This document shows positions 1-8,181 of a stretch of 10,305 nucleotides of DNA, in pieces; the first letter of the stretch is position 1, and every line of letters starts with the position of its first letter. Under the pieces are notes generated by a model. The model worked only from the letters and a program-made list of their open reading frames with translations. It was not told the origin of the DNA and ran no database searches. Source of the DNA: an uncultured Gemmatimonadota bacterium (GTDB lineage: Bacteria; Gemmatimonadota; Gemmatimonadetes; Gemmatimonadales; GWC2-71-9); assembly GCA_946480845.1 (NCBI GenBank), contig CAMLLJ010000094.1, forward strand, positions 1 to 10,305, read 5' to 3'. The translations under genes and the position numbers were made by a program.

Positions 1-17
1 AGGTTCTCCGTCTCATT

Positions 18-93
18 CCCGACCGCCCCGACCGCCCCGACCGTCCCGACCGTCCTGACCGTCCCGACCGTCCTGACCGTCCCGACCGTCCCG
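18..93. repeat. 9-bp tandem repeat (minisatellite), about 8.4 copies
   Basis: Eight consecutive 9-bp units read CCCGACCGC twice, then CCCGACCGT or CCTGACCGT, ending in a partial CCCG. From 45 to 89 the third base alternates C, T, C, T, C, so those copies form an 18-bp higher-order unit. The array stops 1-2 bp before the stop codon of the VOC gene at 95, so it lies in its 3' flank. The unit length is a multiple of three, but I see no gene using it within the window. All of this is read directly from the bases. Any role is unknown; slippage-driven expansion is the simplest explanation. Confidence 0.9.
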
Positions 94-94
94 C

Positions 95-556
95 CTACAC
101 CCCCGCCATCATCTCCCTGAACCGCTTCATCATCTCGTCCATCGGTACGTCTTCCTTGTGCGTAGCGATGGTCCAGTTGTGGCCGAAGGGATCGGACAGG
201 TTGCCGGAGCGGTCGCCGTAGAACTGGTCGGTGACCGGCGACTTTACCGTGGCCCCCGCGGCCACCGCGCGGGCGAACAGCTGGTCCACGTCGTCGGTGT
301 AGAGCATGAGTCCCGTGGGGGACCCACCCAGCGCGGCCGGAGACTTGTTGCCGGCCTCAGGCCACGGCTCGCCGATCATGAACACCGAGTCTCCGATGCG
401 GAGCTCGGCGTGCGCGACGGTGCCGCCGTGCTCGAAGCGCATCGTCTCCTCGGCCCCGAACGCCTTCTTGTAGAAGTCGATCGCCCGGGCCGCACCTTCG
501 ATGGTGAGAGCGGGTGTCAGCGTGTGGTACCCATCGGGCTTCGCCTTGACCGTCAT
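95..556 (-). CDS. VOC-superfamily protein, PhnB/glyoxalase-like
   Basis: A 153-residue protein of the vicinal oxygen chelate (VOC) fold, of the PhnB-like kind often annotated as glyoxalase/bleomycin-resistance protein. The first beta-alpha-beta module opens with YHTLTPALTIEGAARAIDFY (residues 10-29), the usual helix with the FYKKAFGAEE element. AHAEL (48-52) carries His49 and Glu51, which are candidate metal ligands. The second module carries the signature DPFGHNW (122-128) with His126. The Met-rich tail EDVPMDEMMKRF is common in this subfamily. The length is normal for a single-domain VOC protein, which would work as a dimer in the cytoplasm. ATG at 556 is supported by an AGGAGG ribosome-binding site at 562-567, five bases upstream. 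The gene stands alone behind its own promoter, downstream of another minus-strand gene. VOC proteins of this group have diverse or unknown substrates, so I do not assign a reaction. Confidence 0.93.
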   Translation of the reverse strand: MTVKAKPDGYHTLTPALTIEGAARAIDFYKKAFGAEETMRFEHGGTVAHAELRIGDSVFMIGEPWPEAGNKSPAALGGSPTGLMLYTDDVDQLFARAVAAGATVKSPVTDQFYGDRSGNLSDPFGHNWTIATHKEDVPMDEMMKRFREMMAGV

Positions 557-585
557 GACCGCCTCCTGAATCAGGGTGGGTCGCT

Positions 586-614
586 ACCATACCGAACAAA
601 CCCCGAAGGCGCAA
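586..614 (-). promoter_or_regulatory. Sigma-70-type promoter of the VOC gene
   Basis: On the minus strand, a -35 TTGCGC (609-614) and a -10 TATGGT (586-591) are separated by exactly 17 bp. This puts the expected transcription start near 579 and leaves a leader of about 22 nt containing AGGAGG (562-567). An 11-bp palindrome, CCTGA-T-TCAGG (565-575), overlaps the 5' side of the ribosome-binding site and could be an operator or a small leader hairpin. The promoter sits in the 74-bp gap after the stop of the upstream gene, so the VOC gene is probably transcribed independently. Confidence 0.7.
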
Positions 615-630
615 GACCCGCCACGCCCGG

Positions 631-1320
631 TCAGCGGCGGCCTGCCGTTGAGTCCGCCCAGGCGGGCACCACGACCACCAGCTGCGCCCCTGGCATCCCC
701 TCCCGCTCCACCGAGATCGTCTGGATCGCCGACTCGTGCGCCAGCCCGAAGTCCGTCCCGCGTGCACCCGGCGCCGAGATCATGAGGTGCGGGCGCCACG
801 GCCCGACGTGGCGGCCCGAGGAGTCCGGGGAGGTGAACAGCACCTGGTGCGCCGACATCATGTAGGCGAGCGCCGTGCGCGCCGGCGCCTTCAGGGTGCC
901 GTCGGTCCATGCCGCCGCCACGGCCGCCTTCACCTCGGGCTCCGACTTTCCCTCGACCCGGAGCCGCAGCTCCAGGAGCTCCTGCTGCATGAGCGTCCGG
1001 CTCCCTTCGGCGTCGTAGCAGATCGGATAGCGGCTGCCTTCATGCAGGTCCCGAGCGACCATGCACATGACGCCGTTGGCGCTCGGGCGGACCACTTCCG
1101 GTCCCGTGGCGCGAAGCACGTAGATGCCGGCGCGCGAGGACACCTCGCGCGGCGCCGCGCTTTCGGCGAGACGGATTTCCTCCGCCTCGGGCAGCGGGGC
1201 CGGGCGGACGGGGTAGCGAGGCCCTGCGGGCCGGGCCTGCGCCGGCGCCTGCGCCTGCCCGATCCCGCCGGCGCCGGCCAGGAGGAGGAACAGCAGCGCA
1301 GTGGTGGTCGATGGCGACAT
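631..1320 (-). CDS. Exported protein of unknown function
   Basis: 229 residues; I do not recognise the family. The N-terminus is a plausible Sec signal peptide: MSPSTTTALLFLLLAGAGG is hydrophobic, with cleavage likely near GQAQ-A (about residue 24). A Pro/Ala/Arg-rich linker (25-45) follows. The mature part has a conserved-looking core, GIYVLRATGPEV (65-76), then NGVMCMVARDLHEGSRYPIC (82-101), which contains the only two cysteines (86 and 101), possibly a disulfide. YMMSAHQVLFTSP (153-165) and HVGPWRPHLMISAPG (171-185) are rich in Met, His and Trp. It is probably periplasmic or secreted. The frame stays open to 1647, but the ATG at 1320 is chosen because it puts the signal peptide at the very N-terminus. 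The ribosome-binding site is weak (GAGAGG, 6 bases upstream). It diverges from the membrane protein at 1469. Confidence 0.8.
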   Translation of the reverse strand: MSPSTTTALLFLLLAGAGGIGQAQAPAQARPAGPRYPVRPAPLPEAEEIRLAESAAPREVSSRAGIYVLRATGPEVVRPSANGVMCMVARDLHEGSRYPICYDAEGSRTLMQQELLELRLRVEGKSEPEVKAAVAAAWTDGTLKAPARTALAYMMSAHQVLFTSPDSSGRHVGPWRPHLMISAPGARGTDFGLAHESAIQTISVEREGMPGAQLVVVVPAWADSTAGRR

Positions 1321-1457
1321 GTCGAGCCTCTCAGGCTGGATGACGTGCCCGGACGGAAACGGCCGGGCGGCCCTGAAAGCTAGGGAACGTACCGGCCGCC
1401 GATAGGACGTTTCCGGCAGGCGCACGAGCGGTTCGGTGAATCGCCGGCAGGCAGGGC

Positions 1458-1463
1458 TACATT
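1458..1463 (+). promoter_or_regulatory. Candidate -10 element, leaderless start of the oxidase-like membrane protein
   Basis: GGCTACATT contains TACATT, a 4/6 match to the -10 consensus, ending only 5 bases before ATG 1469. Transcription would begin at or next to the start codon. The best -35 candidate is TTCGGT (1432-1437), with a long 20-bp spacer, so this call rests mainly on the -10 hexamer and its position. The rest of the 148-bp divergent gap (1321-1468) shows no other clear site. Confidence 0.4.
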
Positions 1464-1468
1464 GCCCA

Positions 1469-2728
1469 ATGCCTCCGATCGCACCTCCTCCCTTCCGGCT
1501 GCCCGGTACCCACTTCGCCGGCGCGGTCGCCTGGCTCGTGCTGGGCTCCGCCGGCCTCGTCGCCGTCGCGCCCGAGCTCGCCGCCGGCAACTTCCTCGAC
1601 CGCCGCGTCCTCGCCGTCACCCACTTCTTCACCCTCGGCGTGATCACCGCGTCGATCTTCGGCGCGCTCTACCAGTTCTATCCCATGTCGCTCGGTGCGG
1701 CTGCGCGCAGCATCCCGGTCGGCGTGGCCGGCGCCTGGCTGCTGCATGCGGGCGTGGCGTTGCTCGCCGCGGGCCTCTGGTTCTGGCACCCTGTCCTCCA
1801 GGCGGCAGGCTGGCTCGCGCTCTTCGGCTCGATCGGGTGCGTCGCCTGGAACCTCCTGCCCCACCGGCGGCGCATGACGCAGGGCCGGCACGTCGGCGCG
1901 TACGTCTCCGCGGCCCACGCCATGCTCGGCTTTGCGCTACTCATCGCGGCGGTCCGGATCGGCGATGCGCTCGGCTGGTGGGCGGTGACGCGACTCGGCG
2001 CCATCGCCGCGCACTTCCACCTGGCGGCCTTCGGCTTCGCGGGACTCACCGCGGTGGGCGTCGGCAGCCGGATGCTGCCGATGTTCCTCGTCGCCGGGCG
2101 CGCGCCCGATTGGCCGGTGCGCTGGATCGGGCCCGTGGCCGCGGTGGGGCTGCTGCTGCTCGCGGCTGGCCTGTTCGCGGGCTTTGCCCCGGCGGTGTGG
2201 GCAGGTGCGCTGCTCGGCGTGTCCGCCGCCGCGCTCTTCGTGCTCCTCGTCGCTGGGTTCTTCCGCCACCGGCTCCGGCGCCGGCTCGAGCCGGCGTTCG
2301 GCCATGTCATGGCGGGATTCGCCGCGCTGGTCGCGTCCATCGCCACCGGTGTGGTGCTCCTGGTGACGCCCGGCTTCTCGGCGCGCGGCGCAATCGTCTA
2401 TGCGGTGCTGGTGCTGCTGGGCTGGCTGGTGGTGTTCATCACGGGGATCTGGTACCGGCTCTTCGCGTTCCTGGTCTGGCTGCACTTCTACGGCAGGGAG
2501 GAAGGGGCGACCCGGGTGCGGACCGCGGTGGAGCTCGTCCACCACCCGACCGCGTGGACCGCGCTCGGGCTGCTGGTGTTCGGCATCGTCACGCTGGCCG
2601 CCGGCGCCGGCGCCGGCGCACCGGGCATCGCGCGAGCCGGCACGATGGCGCTGCTCGCGGGGTCGCTCGTTATCGCGGGGCAGTACCTCCGGATGTACCT
2701 GCAGCGGGGTACGCCTCCCCGTCCTTGA
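1469..2728 (+). CDS. Polytopic membrane protein, heme-copper oxidase subunit I-like (orphan)
   Basis: 419 residues with about 12 hydrophobic segments (roughly 16-36, 47-69, 83-103, 111-130, 144-164, 176-206, 217-237, 241-265, 277-299, 306-341, 362-380, 389-408). Histidines inside the segments include His52 ([20 protein letters not shown]), His150 (SAAHAMLGF), His182 and His184 ([19 protein letters not shown]) and His339 (WLHFYG). This pattern resembles proteins annotated as cbb3-oxidase subunit I-like or NnrS-like, which bind or may bind heme or metal. I do not see the full CuB/heme ligand set of a true oxidase, and no subunit II, cytochrome c or nitrite/nitric-oxide gene lies nearby, so it may be a heme-sensing or copper/NO-related membrane protein. 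An upstream in-frame GTG at 1436 would add 11 non-conserved residues. I prefer the ATG at 1469, just after a -10-like element. The last 59 bp overlap the 3' end of the amidohydrolase gene on the other strand. Confidence 0.75.
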   Translation: MPPIAPPPFRLPGTHFAGAVAWLVLGSAGLVAVAPELAAGNFLDRRVLAVTHFFTLGVITASIFGALYQFYPMSLGAAARSIPVGVAGAWLLHAGVALLAAGLWFWHPVLQAAGWLALFGSIGCVAWNLLPHRRRMTQGRHVGAYVSAAHAMLGFALLIAAVRIGDALGWWAVTRLGAIAAHFHLAAFGFAGLTAVGVGSRMLPMFLVAGRAPDWPVRWIGPVAAVGLLLLAAGLFAGFAPAVWAGALLGVSAAALFVLLVAGFFRHRLRRRLEPAFGHVMAGFAALVASIATGVVLLVTPGFSARGAIVYAVLVLLGWLVVFITGIWYRLFAFLVWLHFYGREEGATRVRTAVELVHHPTAWTALGLLVFGIVTLAAGAGAGAPGIARAGTMALLAGSLVIAGQYLRMYLQRGTPPRP

Positions 2729-4013
2729 ACACCGCGCGCACCCGCCGGAGGGCCGCGATGTCGCGCGTGGGGTCGCCCTCGACCGCCACCAGGTCGGCGA
2801 GCTGACCCGCGGCGATCCGGCCCAGCCGGCCGTCCAGCTTGAAGATCTTCGCGTTGCCGCTCGTAGCCGCCCGCATCGCCGCGAGTGGCGTCATCCCGCC
2901 TCGCACCATCGCCTCCAGCTCGCGCACGTTCTGACCGTGCGTGAAGACGCCGGCGTCGCCGCCGAAGCAGATCGTCACCCCGGCCGCGAGTGCCGCGCGG
3001 AACGCCGCGCGGCTCTGCTGCACCCGCGGCGGGATCGCGCTCTCGTCGTACTTCCAGCCGTCGAAGTATTCCGCGTAGGCCTCCGACGCCGCGAGCGTCG
3101 GGCAGAGCGCGACCCCGCGCTGGCGCATGAGCTGGAACACCTCCGGCGTCCCGCCGTCACCATGCTCGATCGTCTCGACTCCCGCGAGCACGGCGCGGCG
3201 CATCGCCTCGGCCGAGCTCGCGTGGGCGGCCACCGGGCGACCCGCATCGTCCGCCGCCGCCACCAGCGCCGCCAGCTCCGCCGCCGAGAACGCCGGCACC
3301 GGCTTGTCGTCTGCGCTGAGGATCGCGTCGGCGTAGACCTTGATCCAGTCGGCGCCCATGCCGGCCTGCCGGCGCACCGCCCGCACCACCTCGTCCACGC
3401 CGCTCGCCTCCTCGGCGCCCTGCGGCGGGTCGAAGGCATAGTTCGTCCGCTTCGGCGCGTAGCTGCCCGTCGCGACGATGGCCCGTGTCGTGGCGATGAT
3501 GCGGGGGCCCGGAACGATCCCCTCAGCGATCGCCTCCCTGAGCTGCACGTCGAAGTTGCCTACGCCCTCGCTGCCGAGGTCCCGCACGGTGGTCACGCCG
3601 GCCCGGAGCATTGCGGCCGCATGCGCCACGGCGGAGGCCATCCGGAATCCGGCCGGCTCCTTCAGCACCTGGTCGTCCCAGAGCGCCTCGCTGTAGGGAT
3701 GCAGGAAGAGGTGTGCATGGCCTTCGATGAGGCCCGGTATGAGTGTCGTCCCGGACATCTCGACGCGGGTGGCGCCGGCGGGTGCGGTCACCCGCGCCGC
3801 CGGCCCGGCCGCCTCGATCCGGCTGCCGCGGATCAGCACGACCCACCCGCGCTGGGGAGCATCGGCGACGCCGTCCCACACGGCATCAGGTACGAGCAGC
3901 GTCGCGCGAGCCGAATCCCGTGCCACGGGTACCTGCGCGGTGGCGCGCCCTGTGCTCGCGATCACCGCGCAGGCTACGGCAGGCGCCACAATCATCATCA
4001 GGTCTCTGCGCAT
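2670..4013 (-). CDS. Exported metal-dependent amidohydrolase (imidazolonepropionase-like)
   Basis: 447 residues of the amidohydrolase superfamily, which hydrolyses amide or related bonds with a metal centre in a TIM barrel. The metal-site residues are all visible: HAH (His99, His101) after the [11 protein letters not shown] strand, Lys225 in DWIKVYAD (candidate carboxylated lysine), His264 in AAHASS, His284 in IEHGDG, and Asp353 in FGGDAG. The N-terminal composite beta domain (about 38-95) and the C-terminal [18 protein letters not shown] element (399-416) frame the barrel. [20 protein letters not shown] is a signal peptide, with cleavage likely after Ala26 (ATA-Q), so it acts outside the cytoplasm. 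Such exported members include dipeptidases and lactonases; the substrate cannot be told from sequence. ATG 4013 is favoured because it starts the signal peptide. The ribosome-binding site is weak (GAGGCGG, about 9-13 bases upstream). Upstream open frame in the amine-oxidase antisense is spurious. Confidence 0.93.
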   Translation of the reverse strand: MRRDLMMIVAPAVACAVIASTGRATAQVPVARDSARATLLVPDAVWDGVADAPQRGWVVLIRGSRIEAAGPAARVTAPAGATRVEMSGTTLIPGLIEGHAHLFLHPYSEALWDDQVLKEPAGFRMASAVAHAAAMLRAGVTTVRDLGSEGVGNFDVQLREAIAEGIVPGPRIIATTRAIVATGSYAPKRTNYAFDPPQGAEEASGVDEVVRAVRRQAGMGADWIKVYADAILSADDKPVPAFSAAELAALVAAADDAGRPVAAHASSAEAMRRAVLAGVETIEHGDGGTPEVFQLMRQRGVALCPTLAASEAYAEYFDGWKYDESAIPPRVQQSRAAFRAALAAGVTICFGGDAGVFTHGQNVRELEAMVRGGMTPLAAMRAATSGNAKIFKLDGRLGRIAAGQLADLVAVEGDPTRDIAALRRVRAVFKDGEAYPAAGTSGGTAPR

Positions 4014-4046
4014 GCGGACGGACCCGCCTCGAGTGGAAGGATGGAG

Positions 4047-5312
4047 ATGGACGTCATCGTGATCGGCGCGGGGCTTTCGGGCCTCGCCGCGGCGGACCGG
4101 CTCGTCTGGGCCGGCCACCACGTCATCGTACTCGAGGCGCGCGATCGCCTCGGCGGCCGCGTCTGGACCGACCTCAGCGGTCCCCGCCCCGTGGACCTCG
4201 GCGCCGAGTGGCTGGGCGGCGGGGGCGCCGTATACGATATCCTCGTCCAGGGCCGCGCGCAGCTTCGCGACGCCCTGGGCGAGCGCTTCCGCCGTGCTTC
4301 GAATGGCTGGGAGAAGCTGGACGACCTTCCCCAGGTCACCGGCGATCTCATCGCCCGGGCGAAGCGTGCCGCCGCGCCGGGCACCGATCCAACGCTCGTC
4401 GAGGCACTCGACGCCTGCTGCGCCGAACCCGCCGACGCGGACGCGCGGGAACAGCTCCTGGCCTACGTCGAGGGATTCCATGCCGCCGACCCGGTGCGGC
4501 TGAGCCTCCGGTGGCTCGTCGAAGTCGAGAAGACCCAGCCGGCGGACGCGTCGGAGCTGCGGGCATTGGAAGGCGCGGGCCGGGTTGTCTCCGCACTGGC
4601 GGGATCGATCGAGGGGCGCTGCGACCTCCGGCTCAACCGGGTGGTGAGCGAGGTGCGCTGGAAGCCGGGGCAGGTGGAAGTCGCGACGGTGGGGACGGAC
4701 GGGTCACACGATCGGCATCGCGCGCAGGCCGCGGTCATCACCGTGCCGCTGCCGATGCTGCCGGCGATCCGGTTCGAGCCTGCACTCGACGAGAAGCTCG
4801 CCGCCGCCGACCGGCTCGCGATGGGCCGCGCGGTGAAGGTGGTGCTCCGCTTCCGGACTGCGTTCTGGAGGGAGATCGGCCCCCTCGACCGGATGCTGTT
4901 CCTCTTCGGTGCCGCGCCGCCGTTTCCGGTCTGGTGGACCCACGCCGACCCGGAGGTCCCGCAGATCACCGGCTGGGCCGGCGGTCCGCCCGCGGCGGCC
5001 GTGGATGGCGTCGGTTCGGGCCGCCTCGCGGAGCTGGCAGTGGCGTCCCTCGCCGACTCCCTCGCACTGGGCCCCGCGGACGTGATGCGCCAGCTCGAGG
5101 GCTTCCATCACCACGATTGGAACGGCGACCCGTTCTCGATGGGCGCCTACACCTGGGTGACCGCGGGCGGCCTGGACGCACATCGCACCCTCGCCGCCCC
5201 GCTCGCCAGGACCCTCTACTTCGCCGGCGAGGCCACCTGCGGCGCCGGCTACAACGCAACGATGGAAGGCGCGATCATGTCGGGGCGGCGAGCCGCACGC
5301 GAAATGACCTAG
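4047..5312 (+). CDS. FAD-dependent amine oxidase-like oxidoreductase
   Basis: 421 residues of the flavin monoamine oxidase/phytoene-desaturase-like superfamily, oxidising a C-N or C-C bond with FAD and usually O2. The N-terminal dinucleotide-binding fold is intact: [10 protein letters not shown] (Gly7, Gly9, Gly12), acidic Glu30 at the end of strand 2 ([13 protein letters not shown]), and Gly36-Gly37-Arg38. [10 protein letters not shown] is the usual core strand. DPFSMGAY (361-368) and [20 protein letters not shown] (391-410) form the C-terminal FAD-binding motif of amine oxidases. No signal peptide is visible, so it is cytoplasmic. Two ATGs compete, 4041 (MEMDV) and 4047 (MDV). GGAAGG at 4035-4040 touches the first but is six bases before the second, so 4047 is chosen. 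It starts 33 bp from the divergent amidohydrolase. The stop is 12 bp from the convergent barrel gene. The amine substrate is not predictable. Confidence 0.92.
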   Translation: MDVIVIGAGLSGLAAADRLVWAGHHVIVLEARDRLGGRVWTDLSGPRPVDLGAEWLGGGGAVYDILVQGRAQLRDALGERFRRASNGWEKLDDLPQVTGDLIARAKRAAAPGTDPTLVEALDACCAEPADADAREQLLAYVEGFHAADPVRLSLRWLVEVEKTQPADASELRALEGAGRVVSALAGSIEGRCDLRLNRVVSEVRWKPGQVEVATVGTDGSHDRHRAQAAVITVPLPMLPAIRFEPALDEKLAAADRLAMGRAVKVVLRFRTAFWREIGPLDRMLFLFGAAPPFPVWWTHADPEVPQITGWAGGPPAAAVDGVGSGRLAELAVASLADSLALGPADVMRQLEGFHHHDWNGDPFSMGAYTWVTAGGLDAHRTLAAPLARTLYFAGEATCGAGYNATMEGAIMSGRRAAREMT

Positions 5313-5324
5313 ACGTCACCGGCA

Positions 5325-5867
5325 TCAATGCACCGTGATGCTCATCCCCAGCTGCCCCACGTTCGCATCGATATCCCCCGACTGCACCGCGTACCCATTC
5401 CAGAACGGCGTCAGGCTCACGTTCCTGCCGACCCGGAAGTCATACCCGAGTCCGAGCACGGCTCCGAGCCCCCACTCCGTTTCGCTCCCGAACCCATCCA
5501 CCGATGCATACACCGACCCGAGCCCCAGCCCGCCCGTGAGGAAGAACCCGCTCGCCACCATCGGATAGAAGCGCAGCCGCGCATCCAGCGTCCCGACCGT
5601 CAGGGTGCCGCCGAACTCGGACTTGGTCCAGCCGGTGGTGCCGACCGCGAGCAGCACCTTGTCGCTCAGCGTGCCGCCGAACGCGAGGCCTCCGCTCAGG
5701 CCGCCCTCGCGGCCGTCGCAGCCGTCGCAGCCGAGGGAGCCGTAGCCGAGGCCACCGCTGAACCAGAAGCCGTTGCGGGTCTGGGGATGCTGGGCGAGTG
5801 CCGGCGTGACGTTCAGCGCCAGCGCGCAGGCGGCGCTCAGGAGCGCCGAACGGACGATGCGGTGCAC
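5325..5867 (-). CDS. Exported outer-membrane beta-barrel-like protein
   Basis: 180 residues. The signal peptide HRIVRSALLSAACALALNVT is followed by PALAQ, with cleavage expected after Ala25 or Gln26. The mature part begins GFWFSGGLGYGS and is rich in Gly, aromatic residues and alternating polar/apolar stretches (GGLSGGLAFGGTLSDKVLLA, LRFYPMVASGFFLTGGLGLG, WGLGAVLGLGYDFRV). It ends with GMSITVH, the hydrophobic alternating C-terminal strand expected of small outer-membrane barrels. A GCDGCDGREGG loop (46-56) carries a CxxC pair (Cys47, Cys50), unusual in a barrel. GTG at 5867 is preferred over ATG 5918: it has GGAGGT at 5872-5877 with four bases between, and it places the signal peptide at the N-terminus, whereas the longer form adds 17 residues before it. 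I believe similar small proteins are common in Gemmatimonadota, with no known function. Confidence 0.83.
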   Translation of the reverse strand: MHRIVRSALLSAACALALNVTPALAQHPQTRNGFWFSGGLGYGSLGCDGCDGREGGLSGGLAFGGTLSDKVLLAVGTTGWTKSEFGGTLTVGTLDARLRFYPMVASGFFLTGGLGLGSVYASVDGFGSETEWGLGAVLGLGYDFRVGRNVSLTPFWNGYAVQSGDIDANVGQLGMSITVH

Positions 5868-5871
5868 TGCG

Positions 5872-5877
5872 ACCTCC
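5872..5877 (-). promoter_or_regulatory. Ribosome-binding site fixing a GTG start
   Basis: On the minus strand GGAGGT lies four bases before the GTG at 5867. It is the only strong Shine-Dalgarno match near the 5' end of this gene, and it decides against the ATG at 5918. Confidence 0.75.
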
Positions 5878-5899
5878 GGGATAGGGGCAAGTTGCGGCG

Positions 5900-5912
5900 G
5901 AATGCCGCATTC
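5900..5912. other. 13-bp palindrome upstream of the barrel gene
   Basis: GAATGC-C-GCATTC is a perfect 6-bp inverted repeat around one central base, about 33 bp upstream of the GTG start of the barrel gene and within the 178-bp divergent gap (5868-6045). The position suits an operator for a dimeric regulator, but it is short and could be chance. No clear -35/-10 pair was found for the barrel gene in this gap. Confidence 0.35.
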
Positions 5913-6013
5913 GGGCACGCAGCGCCCGGGCCAGGGGGCCTGGAGGCGGCGTGCCAGGAGGCTCGAGGCAACCGGCGTGCCGATCTCCCGCCATTCCGCT
6001 GGCGCGGCCGCGC

Positions 6014-6039
6014 TAGATTACGCCCTCAACCCACAGGAG
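6014..6039 (+). promoter_or_regulatory. -10 element and ribosome-binding site of the small barrel-fold gene
   Basis: TAGATT (6014-6019) is a -10-like hexamer, in the same GCTAxATT context as the element before 1469. The transcription start would be near 6026. AGGAG (6035-6039) then lies six bases before ATG 6046, giving a normal short leader. No good -35 is visible at 16-18 bp (TTCCGC at 5994-5999 is only 14 bp away). Confidence 0.45.
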
Positions 6040-6045
6040 CCCCCG

Positions 6046-6366
6046 ATGCTGCTCATTCGCGACATCTTCCACTGCAAGCCCGGCAAGGTCCGCCCCCTGC
6101 TCGAGAAGTTCCACGCGATGGACAAGCTGATGCAGGCCGCCGGCATGGGGAAATCGCGCATCCTGACCGATTTCTCCGGCGAGCGGTTCTGGACCCTCGT
6201 GTCCGAGTTCGAGGTGCCCAGCATGGCGGACTTCGAGAAGATGATGGCCGGCGAGGGGATGTCGGAGGAGGACAACAAGGCATTCGAGAAGGTCATGGAA
6301 GGCTACCACGACCTCATCGATCACGGGCGGCGCGAGATCTTCAAGATCGAAGAGCCGAAGAAGTGA
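6046..6366 (+). CDS. Small dimeric alpha-beta-barrel (ABM/NIPSNAP-like) protein
   Basis: A 106-residue cytoplasmic protein. It opens with a beta strand, MLLIRDIFHCKPGKVRPLLEKF, and the 'xxFxxKPGKxxxLxxKF' start typical of antibiotic-biosynthesis-monooxygenase, Dabb and NIPSNAP-type ferredoxin-like domains. A helix (about 13-33), a second strand pair (SRILTDFSGERFWTLVSEFEV, with the Phe/Trp-rich strand at 48-56) and a second helix (59-90, DFEKMMAGEGMSEEDNKAFEKVM) complete one alpha/beta unit that would pair as a dimer. The final strand is RREIFKIEEP (95-104). There is no signal peptide. Such proteins range from heme-degrading or quinone monooxygenases to proteins without known activity; no diagnostic catalytic residue is evident here. 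The start is set by AGGAG at 6035-6039. It is monocistronic, with a hairpin 35 bp beyond its stop. Confidence 0.82.
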   Translation: MLLIRDIFHCKPGKVRPLLEKFHAMDKLMQAAGMGKSRILTDFSGERFWTLVSEFEVPSMADFEKMMAGEGMSEEDNKAFEKVMEGYHDLIDHGRREIFKIEEPKK

Positions 6367-6400
6367 GTGGAATGACTTGACTGGACGACTGCGGAGGCTC

Positions 6401-6421
6401 GGAGAGCGCCACGCGCTCTTC
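6401..6421. terminator. Hairpin after the small alpha-beta-barrel gene
   Basis: GGAGAGCGC pairs with GCGCTCTTC around a CAC loop, a 9-bp stem with one G-T pair, centred about 45 bp past the stop at 6366. It is nested inside a wider pairing, CTGCGG (6389-6394) with CCGCAG (6442-6447). No T-run follows, so it is a possible rather than typical intrinsic terminator. It lies in the convergent gap before the kinase stop and could serve either direction. Confidence 0.4.
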
Positions 6422-6448
6422 GCCCTTCGCGACTTGCCCCGCCGCAGA

Positions 6449-6479
6449 CCCCTGGCCCCTGGCCCCTGGTCCCTGACAC

Positions 6480-6504
<25 letters not shown>
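6449..6504. repeat. Degenerate 7-bp tandem repeat, G-rich on the minus strand
   Basis: Eight heptamers in register: CCCCTGG three times, TCCCTGA, CACCTAA, CCCCTGA, CCCCCAA, CCCCTCC. On the minus strand this gives six consecutive-to-near runs of three to five G separated by 2-4 bases (with one 10-base gap), a good G-quadruplex candidate. The array spans the stop codon of the kinase (6480-6482) and encodes its last residues. A pyrimidine-rich tract (CTCC/CCCC) continues to about 6535 within the kinase frame. Confidence 0.85.
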
Positions 6505-7522
<1,018 letters not shown>

Positions 7523-7526
<4 letters not shown>

Positions 7527-8062
7527 TCGCCCAGCTCGCGGTTGAGCCAGGCGCGCGCCACCGTCCAGTCGCGTTTCACCGTCGCGGGCGAGGTGTCCAG
7601 TGCCTCGGCGGTTTCCTCGACGCTCATCCCGCCGAAGAACCGGCATTCCACCACCCGCGCTGCGCGGACGTTGGCCTCGGCGAGCCGCTCGAGCGCGTCG
7701 TCCAGCGCGAGCAGGTCGTCGCCGCGAGCGACGGCCATCGCCACCGCGTCGTCCAGCGGCTCGAGCGCTACGCCACCGCCCCGCTTCTGCGCGCGCCGCG
7801 CTTCGGCGTAGTCCACCAGGATCCGCCGCATCGCCCGCGACGCCGCCGCGAGGACGTAGGCATGGCTGGGCCAGCGGATGTGCTCGAGCCGGGCGAGGTC
7901 GAGCCAGGCCTCGTGCACCAGTCCCGTAGTGCCGAGCGTGTGCTCGGGCCGCTCGCCACGCAGGTGGCGGTGGGCCACCCGGCGCAGGGCGTCGTAGACG
8001 GCGGTGAAGACGTCGTCGAGGCGGGCGTCGGGGTCGAGGGGCTCGTCGCGGGCGGAGGTCAC
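7523..8062 (-). CDS. ECF RNA polymerase sigma factor (kinase-associated type)
   Basis: A 179-residue sigma-70 family protein. Region 2 spans about 15-90, with LVHEAWLDLARL (48-59) and AAASRAMRRILVDYAEARRA (72-91). The latter is the hallmark of the ECF group that accompanies Ser/Thr kinases (the TIGR02999-type, ECF43-like in some schemes; this assignment is from memory). Region 4 (about 117-175) has the helix-turn-helix MSVEETAEALDTSPATVKRD (146-165), which contacts the -35 element. No anti-sigma factor gene is adjacent; the kinase in the same operon is the likely controller, by phosphorylation, as in related systems. GTG 8062 starts the protein. Only GGGGG precedes it, and a promoter ends six bases upstream, so the mRNA may be leaderless. 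The stop TGA overlaps the kinase GTG. It diverges from the lipoprotein gene at 8182, a possible target. Confidence 0.93.
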
Positions 8063-8068
8063 CCCCCG

Positions 8069-8096
8069 AATAAACGGCAGTCCGCGCCCGCGGCAA
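8069..8096 (-). promoter_or_regulatory. Promoter of the sigma factor-kinase operon, leaderless type
   Basis: On the minus strand, TTGCCG (8091-8096) and TTTATT (8069-8074) are 16 bp apart. Each matches four of six consensus bases, and TTTATT stands out in GC-rich surroundings. Six bases (CGGGGG) separate the -10 from GTG 8062, so transcription would begin at about the start codon. The rest of the gap to the lipoprotein gene (8097-8167) shows no convincing second promoter. Confidence 0.5.
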
Positions 8097-8181
8097 GAGC
8101 CCGATGAGCCGGTTTCGCGTCATTTCCGGCTTTCTCCTGGTACGGGCAGTCTCCCTTCACCCCTGACAGGAGATCGGCACC

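Noticed and set aside
18..93. CRISPR array or direct-repeat attachment site at the left edge
   Set aside because: Units are 9 bp, contiguous and without spacers, so it is a plain tandem repeat.
1462..2805. Plus-strand 447-residue open frame overlapping the membrane protein
   Set aside because: It is Arg/Ala-rich with no domain, a typical shadow frame in high-GC DNA. The other frame encodes clear membrane helices.
2400..4046. Long plus-strand open frame leading in frame into the amine oxidase, which could suggest a 970-residue fusion protein
   Set aside because: The part before 4041 is Arg/Pro/His-rich nonsense antisense to the amidohydrolase, whose metal-binding motifs are all intact. Recognisable amine-oxidase sequence begins at MDVIVIGAG, with a ribosome-binding site in front.
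3743..5338. Plus-strand 531-residue open frame across the amidohydrolase and amine oxidase
   Set aside because: Extremely Arg-rich composition and no motif; it is a +1 shadow of the amine oxidase.
7527..8123. N-terminal extension of the kinase to 8123
   Set aside because: The extension is an Arg/Pro/Ala-rich shadow of the sigma factor gene. The GTG overlapping the sigma stop starts a recognisable kinase N-terminus.
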